Shown here: piece after piece, positions 59,169-64,000 of the stretch
Numbering within the stretch: the stretch's first letter is position 1
Layout: every line of letters starts with the position of its first letter
Assembly: GCA_030248135.1 (NCBI GenBank)
Contig: JASANC010003123.1
Location: 62,001 to 126,000 of the forward strand
Length of the DNA: 64,000 nucleotides
DNA from: Theristus sp. LFF4_11
Taxonomy: Eukaryota > Nematoda > Chromadorea > Monhysterida > Xyalidae
Direction of reading: 5' to 3'
Made by a program: the position numbers and the translations under genes
Notes under the pieces: model-generated
What the model was told of the DNA's origin: nothing
Databases searched by the model: none
The model's input: only the letters and a program-made list of their open reading frames with translations

Positions 59169-61243
59169 ATGAAAAACGCCGTAGCCCACCCGTCACCAAC
59201 AGCAAATGGTTTGCTCGCAAGTTGTCAGTGTTTCAATGACGCGAATTTGAGCGCATCAACAAGCCAACGTGACGTACTCGAGGTGTCGCTGAAGAAGACT
59301 CTGAATGTGACCGTGAATTTGACGTTGAACTGTTCGGCCAACACTGAGAACGTCGGTGGTAAACACGACTGGCAGGCGGACATGTACACGTCTGTGATGT
59401 TGACGCTGTTCGGCAGGTGCTGGCTACTATTGAATTGGCTACTAAAGCGGCTACTAAAGCGGCTACTGACGCAACCTTGCTAAAAATGTTTTATGTGGTC
59501 CTCACCAAAGAATGTCACCCTTATGAACAAACACACAGACAGCCGCAATGTTGCTGTCAATGTGTGTGTTTGTGACGCGCAAAAAAAAAACGGAGCAAGC
59601 CTTGGTTGTGTACCAAGTTGCTGAGTTCCTCTCGTTTGTTGTTTTTCTCGGTGACGCTGATTGGCTGCTACATTTGCGAAATTTTCACTGAACATTTTGT
59701 TCACTTTTTCAGTGTTCTCGTCATAATGCTCTATCGATCGACGAACGCATCTGATAATGAGGCCTGCGTAAGTTTTGAAAAAATATAAACGCTGATAAGA
59801 CCAATGAACAATTCTGGTCTGAACATTAAAAAATGAAATGCTCAAACGCCAAACTACTGTAATCGGAGAAATCCATGATTACAATACATAAGATACCCTT
59901 ACCAGAAACTACCTTTCGGTGTGGAACCGGGGGGCCAGGGTGGAAAAGGATGAGCCTTTTTACTTTCCAGACGTGTTTCGGGAGCACAGTTAAAGTAACA
60001 CGATTTGAAATGCAATGGGCGGTATCTATGTATAAGGTACCCGCAACGCAATGTGCAGATCAGCTAATCTCGTAAGCTGACATCAGCAGTCAGTCAAAGA
60101 ACTTGACAAACAGTAAGACGGTGACATTAGTTGCCCAGTCGAACAAAACGGACACGTGTACACATACGACAGTACACTAATTACAGAAGCGCGCGTATCA
60201 GCGTGTGCACGATGTGTGCCTGCCAGTGTGTTTGTCACTGTGTGTAACATTATGTTGCACCAGACGCATGCGCACTGCCGTTTGACCAAAGGACTCCAAT
60301 CAATATCTTTCGACTGAAAGGGATCTTTTTCCCAACATGCAGCGCGGTCTCTCGTCAGCCATTATATGTGCGATTAGTTTGCGTCTTCTCGTCGCAGGAT
60401 CTGCCAAGTATGCTGATGTCGATGCGATATCGCGAGGAGCTCGCGCGCGAGAAACGTCGCCTGCGCACGCTACGACGCGCGAAGGCAGACGCGTTGGAGA
60501 GGCTGATTCGCAAACGTGCCAGCTGGGTCAGTTGGCCACGAACGGCCGCGGGACACTATCGATCGGCCAGTTTCTCGAATTACGTCAATCGACAGGTACT
60601 GGCAGAGAACATACTAAAATGGCGACTACATGTGCCATCGAAACATGTTTATTACAAAGCTACGACACGAGAAGTGACAATGGTTTACTCGCTGATTTAG
60701 CTGAAACTTTCGTAACTAAGCGATCCGTAGTTGGGTCAGTTGGCCATGACGGCCGTGGGGTACTATCGATCGACCAGTTTCTTGAATTACGTCAATCGAC
60801 AGGTACGGCAAAAACCAAAGTACACTGGCTACTAAATTGTCAACTGAAACAGCCGTAACATGTGAACGGGATTTTAGTGGACGGGATTTAAGCGCAAATT
60901 TAGTCGCAGATAAGTCATTTGGGCACGGGTGAAAACGGACGTGTGGCACTATCGATCGGCCAGTTTCTGGAATCACGCCACACCCACGTGAATGTGACGT
61001 TCAGTGGTTGATTGATGATGCGCCGGCAACTTATTTTTGTATAACAAGCGCGTTTTGTGGTGAAGCAAAGCAGCGTTTTTTGTAGTTTCAAACTAAAACG
61101 AATTTCAGCGCAACAAACTACCGTCAATCGTGGTGACAGAGGAAAACGAGATCGAAAACGAGATTGAAGATTTACTAGCGAAAAACAAGTGCGAGGTGAA
61201 GAGGCAGAAAAAGTTACACTGTCGAACGCACACGGTTGATTGA
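59169..61243 (+). CDS. Small single-pass membrane protein, unknown family
   Basis: Four exons join in frame (59169–59416, 59713–59767, 60398–60595, 61109–61243) to give 211 residues. The ATG at 59169 is the first in the open frame. The N-terminal part has sequons at N26, N46, N50 and N54 and no obvious signal peptide. One membrane helix, about 72–91 (MYTSVMLTLFGSVLVIMLY), is split by intron 1. The rest is a highly basic, probably helical cytoplasmic region (REELAREKRRLRTLRRAKA), then RKRASWVSWPR, a Ser/Tyr segment, and an acidic-to-basic C-terminus ending HTVD. A glycosylated outside, one helix and a basic inside is a KCNE-like topology, but I see no KCNE sequence signature; treat that only as a hypothesis. 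Decayed partial copies of exon 3 follow in intron 3. An AATAAA lies about 210 bp past the stop. Confidence 0.7.
59505..59575. mobile_element. Short member of the CAAACACAC…GTGTGTTTG family
   Basis: GTCACCCTTATGAACAAACA then CACAGACAGCC is mirrored by CAATGTGTGTGTTTGTGACG, a short foldback in intron 1 of the single-pass membrane protein gene. Confidence 0.55.
60120..60265. mobile_element. Member of the CAAACACAC…GTGTGTTTG family
   Basis: The right arm ATGTGTGCCTGCCAGTGTGT with TTGTCACTGTGTGTAACATT is well kept. The left arm (GGTGACATTAGTTGCCC…GAACAAAACGGACACGTG) is diverged. It lies in intron 2 of the single-pass membrane protein gene. Confidence 0.55.
60728..60982 (+). pseudogene. Decayed tandem copies of the 3' half of exon 3
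   Basis: 60728–60804 repeats the end of the exon at 60398–60595 (GGGTCAGTTGGCCA…ACTATCGATC…CGTCAATCGACAG) including the splice donor GTACGG, but a 1-bp deletion brings a TGA into frame. About 60905–60982 is a third, more diverged copy (CACTATCGATCGGCCAGTTT CTGGAATCACGCC) without donor. Both appear non-functional. Confidence 0.8.
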
Positions 61244-62783
61244 CACACGTTGCGAAGTTTACTGACACTTTAAGTCATCTCAAAAATTACTTTTATCTAA
61301 GATTCTTGTCTAATTTTTAAATTTTATCTCAAAAATCAAACCCTGTTCGTGGTTCATCCAAAAAAAAAACACATTTAGAATATCGAAAATGGACCTTTAC
61401 GAAACAAAAAAGAAAAAGCAACAATCACGGAGAATTTATCACCAAACACCAAAATAAACGGTGAATAAATCGCAGCATTGAAAGGAATAAAGTAAACACC
61501 ACAGTTCGGAAAAAAACCTTTTTTACAATCGAATCAAACACCATACATAGCCTTTTCACTGTTGATTGAACACAATTGAACTCGAGTTATTTGATTTGAT
61601 GGGCGATTCCTTTCTTTATTGGAGGAACAGTGAACGAGAACAAATGTACGCACACTTTTTGTTTGGTGAATTTTGACAGCTAGCCATGAAACACGAACAA
61701 GCAGTGATAATGAAATGGAAAGATCAAACATGGTAAAAGTGGAAAAAGTTAAACGAAAATGCAGTCAACCACAGTAATACCAAGCGTGGAATGGAAAATG
61801 AATGGAACACAAGAATGAAACACCGTAAACATCCAGACAAACGTCAGAAAATAATCAGAAACCGAACCATGTACAGAAAGAAAACAATCACAATCGTGTC
61901 ATTCAACTATTCATTTTTTGTCAAAGCTTCACAACTTAAAAAACCAATCATACGAAGGGTTTCACGAGGTTTAGCGTGTGTACGGAATGGCCGAGTAAAC
62001 ATGCAGGTATATCAGTGCTAGTCGGAAGTTATAACAGTGCACGCTGTTATAACGCAGCAATGTTAGACACGCACACACAAACACACGCAGGCATACGATG
62101 TTAGTGTCCCACAGCGAATGTGTGCCTGTGCGTTTGTGCAACATTACAGGCTATAACTAAGTGTGCTTGCAGAAGACTAGGACTTTACGCACGACACGTA
62201 CACACATTCTGCACCAACGAACTTTGGCTTTCAAACAAAAATCCCATTTCAACAGAAACACACATCCAGACAGCTCACAGCTCTTAAAAAATTTCGTCAT
62301 GTCTGACAACAACAAAACTCACTTGAAGGCCGAGACAACAGCAATAAACATTTTGAAAATGTCATCAAAAAGATCAGTAACGTATCACTGAGACTGAACA
62401 AGTCATGAATCGAAAACTACAAAAATTGTTTAAAAAAATTGAAGAAAACTCGAAAAAAACTCTGAAAGTCTGAAAACTAGTTTTGTCTCCAGTCAAGCAA
62501 ACTTTTTTCGAGAAAATCGCTGATTGATCGCAGCATGATACAACCAATCAGTGCGTGCAAGTGTGTGTGGTAACAAATTTGATTCAACATTTCAAAGTGA
62601 ACTAACTGCACACCGTTTCGGTCGACTTGCCTGTAACACCGAGTAAGCACAATCACAAAAATGCACCACATACATGTATAATGAAAATTGAAATGCCACA
62701 GTTTACAAAGTTCAACCAAAGTGGAATTTTCGGTAAAGCAATCGGCTGGTTGGAATGGGCAACAGCCACAGGAAACAGCTGAA
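61244..62783. other. Intergenic stretch between converging genes
   Basis: The region between the stop of the plus-strand membrane protein gene and the stop of the minus-strand acyltransferase. It contains A-rich sequence with AATAAA-type words, a MITE at 62040–62155 and a CCAAT foldback at 62519–62552. No gene supported. Confidence 0.5.
62040..62155. mobile_element. Member of the CAAACACAC…GTGTGTTTG family
   Basis: The arms TTATAACGCAGCAATGTTAG with ACACACAAACACACGCAGGC and GTGTGCCTGTGCGTTTGTGC with AACATTACAGGCTATAA are inverted over about 45 bp around a short centre. Confidence 0.75.
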
Positions 62784-64000
62784 TCATTTTTGCGCGAACA
62801 GCTCGCGCATCTCTCTGAATGCCTGGCGTAGTTGGTCGCGTAGATGGTGTGCGTTCTGGAAAAAAAGTGAAATCTGGAAATGCACAAAAGATATTCAAGC
62901 TCAATTACGACTTTGTAAGAAAGTGTGAAACAGACTTAAAAAATTATTATAAAAACACGATGCAAACGCTACTTGACGAAGAGTCACGCATTGCTAAAAA
63001 ACATTCCAAACTTCACATGGTTTCATTCTCGCTTAGGCTTTCTTAATTTTATGATCCACACACAACTTCCAATGAGAAAGGAAGTCACCAAATGACCCAG
63101 TTGGTATACGGACAGGAGGACACTTAAAAACCCAAAAAAAGATCCCCAAAAACCCCTCCCTAGCGCGCACCGTGTGTGACGCCGAATTGCGCGCGGTGAT
63201 ATGCACGATGAACATGTTCTCACCGGCAAACCGATAGCAGACGCCGTAGCCGTTCGGGTCGACAGGCGCGAACGAGGCTCCCAGCCAGGACAGGCCCGGG
63301 TCAGCGTCCTCGTCGATCAGTTTCGTCACTGACGGACCCTGCAGTAGCCACGTGTACAGGCGAAACCAACTGTAAATTGTGGACAATCAGCTGATTGGTT
63401 GGTTGGTTGGTGATCATGTGCGATGCGATGCATTCTGTGCCGGCGCTACTTTGTGTGGAGGCGGAGTTTGGTTGGGCACACAATGGACGCATCACGTGCG
63501 CACCAACCGATCAGCTGATCGCCTATAATTCAGAGTTCCGACACCAGGCAGGGTTTTGTGCTGAGGCCAGTGCATGCAGACGTACGTCCTGAAGTGCACG
63601 CGTCTCCATGGTCGGGCAGTATGCTAAAACACGAGGCTTGAGCATTTACTTTTACGAAACAGGCCCCATAAAGGCCCGTTTATACCTGACGTATGCGCAC
63701 ACGTCAAGTCCCGTGTTTTAGCATATTACCGTTCATACAGACTTAGGCGTGTACGGCACGTCACGTCAGGTCAGGTCTCGCGTTATTGCATACTACTGTG
63801 CAAAGGTCACGTATCAACGAGCCGTCAGCGTTGCCGTTTCAACCGAACCTGGCTGGTGCTGATCGTCCACGGCTGTTTCAGTGCGTACTCCAAGAACGCA
63901 CTCGCCGTGCTGGTCGCCCTGGCCAGGATGTACAGCGCAAACAAATGTCTGTCCACGCCGGCGCCACTCATCGCGTGTCGGTTGCCGAGCGCGTGCCGTG
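62784..64000 (-). CDS. Carnitine O-acyltransferase (CPT1-like), C-terminal exons, 5' truncated by window
   Basis: This enzyme family moves acyl groups between CoA and carnitine; CPT1 does so for long-chain acyl groups at the mitochondrial outer membrane. Minus-strand exons 64000–63849, 63338–63171 and 62855–62784 join in phase 0. The first encodes the strongly conserved VDRHLFALY and the carnitine-site triplet in WTISTSQ. The second carries NGYGVCYRFAGENM, the family's GYGxxY segment. The third is LREALREMRELF-like (LRQAFREMRELFAQK) and ends in TGA. The catalytic His lies upstream of the window edge, so activity cannot be judged. The order and spacing follow CPT1 rather than the shorter peroxisomal acetyl- or octanoyltransferases, but CPT2-like members are not excluded by eye. 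The introns hold MITEs (63385–63540) and an inverted CGTGTTTTAGCATA pair (63620–63725). Confidence 0.93.
63385..63540. mobile_element. MITE of the GGAGGCGGAGTTTGG family
   Basis: AATCAGCTGATTGGTTGGTT on the left and CACCAACCGATCAGCTGAT on the right are inverted arms. The centre GTGGAGGCGGAGTTTGGTTG is shared with 18383–18535. It lies in the acyltransferase intron. Confidence 0.75.

Noticed and set aside
60337..60858. 173-codon plus-strand frame across the duplicated exon region
   Set aside because: It is an alternative frame of exon 3 and its tandem copy; the splice-supported frame encodes the membrane protein instead.
1..64000. CRISPR arrays, bacterial operons, phage or plasmid features
   Set aside because: The genes are spliced and the repeats are eukaryotic transposons, satellites and a tRNA-derived SINE; no spaced direct-repeat array exists.

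Overview
The window is nuclear DNA of an invertebrate animal. Its genes are split by GT–AG introns of about 50 bp to 3 kb. Exons are richer in G+C than the AT-rich DNA around them, and the non-coding DNA is packed with small transposable elements. The receptor gene resembles the nematode GnRH/AKH-receptor-like (gnrr-type) family, so I favour a nematode or a close ecdysozoan relative. The species cannot be named from the sequence. All family assignments were made by eye, without database searches.

Layout. 1–24.4 kb: no gene I can support. This part holds a 1,278-bp hAT-like element with perfect 8-bp target duplication (3930–5207), several MITEs, a G/T low-complexity block (9.4–9.75 kb), four related elements head-to-tail, each with its own internal tandem repeat (9753–16296), and a tRNA-derived SINE (17.4 kb). 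24475–27528 (+): a five-exon class A peptide GPCR. 27.98–33.13 kb: a transposon nest in which at least three insertions keep perfect 8-bp duplications. 33831–53738 (+): one large anoctamin/TMEM16 gene with 24 coding exons; all six calcium ligands are present and its introns are full of MITEs. 55.7–57.5 kb (−): exons of an unrecognised membrane protein. 59169–61243 (+): a small single-pass membrane protein of 211 residues with decayed tandem copies of part of its third exon. 62784–64000 (−): the last three exons of a carnitine O-acyltransferase, most like CPT1; the gene runs off the right edge.

The genes do not form a pathway. They are a hormone-type receptor, a calcium-dependent channel or lipid scramblase, a membrane protein and a lipid-metabolism enzyme. 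What the window shows best is transposon biology: about ten repeat families, most small, non-autonomous and palindromic, several in multiple copies within 64 kb, and some touching exon structure. No reverse transcriptase, transposase or other autonomous element protein was recognised.
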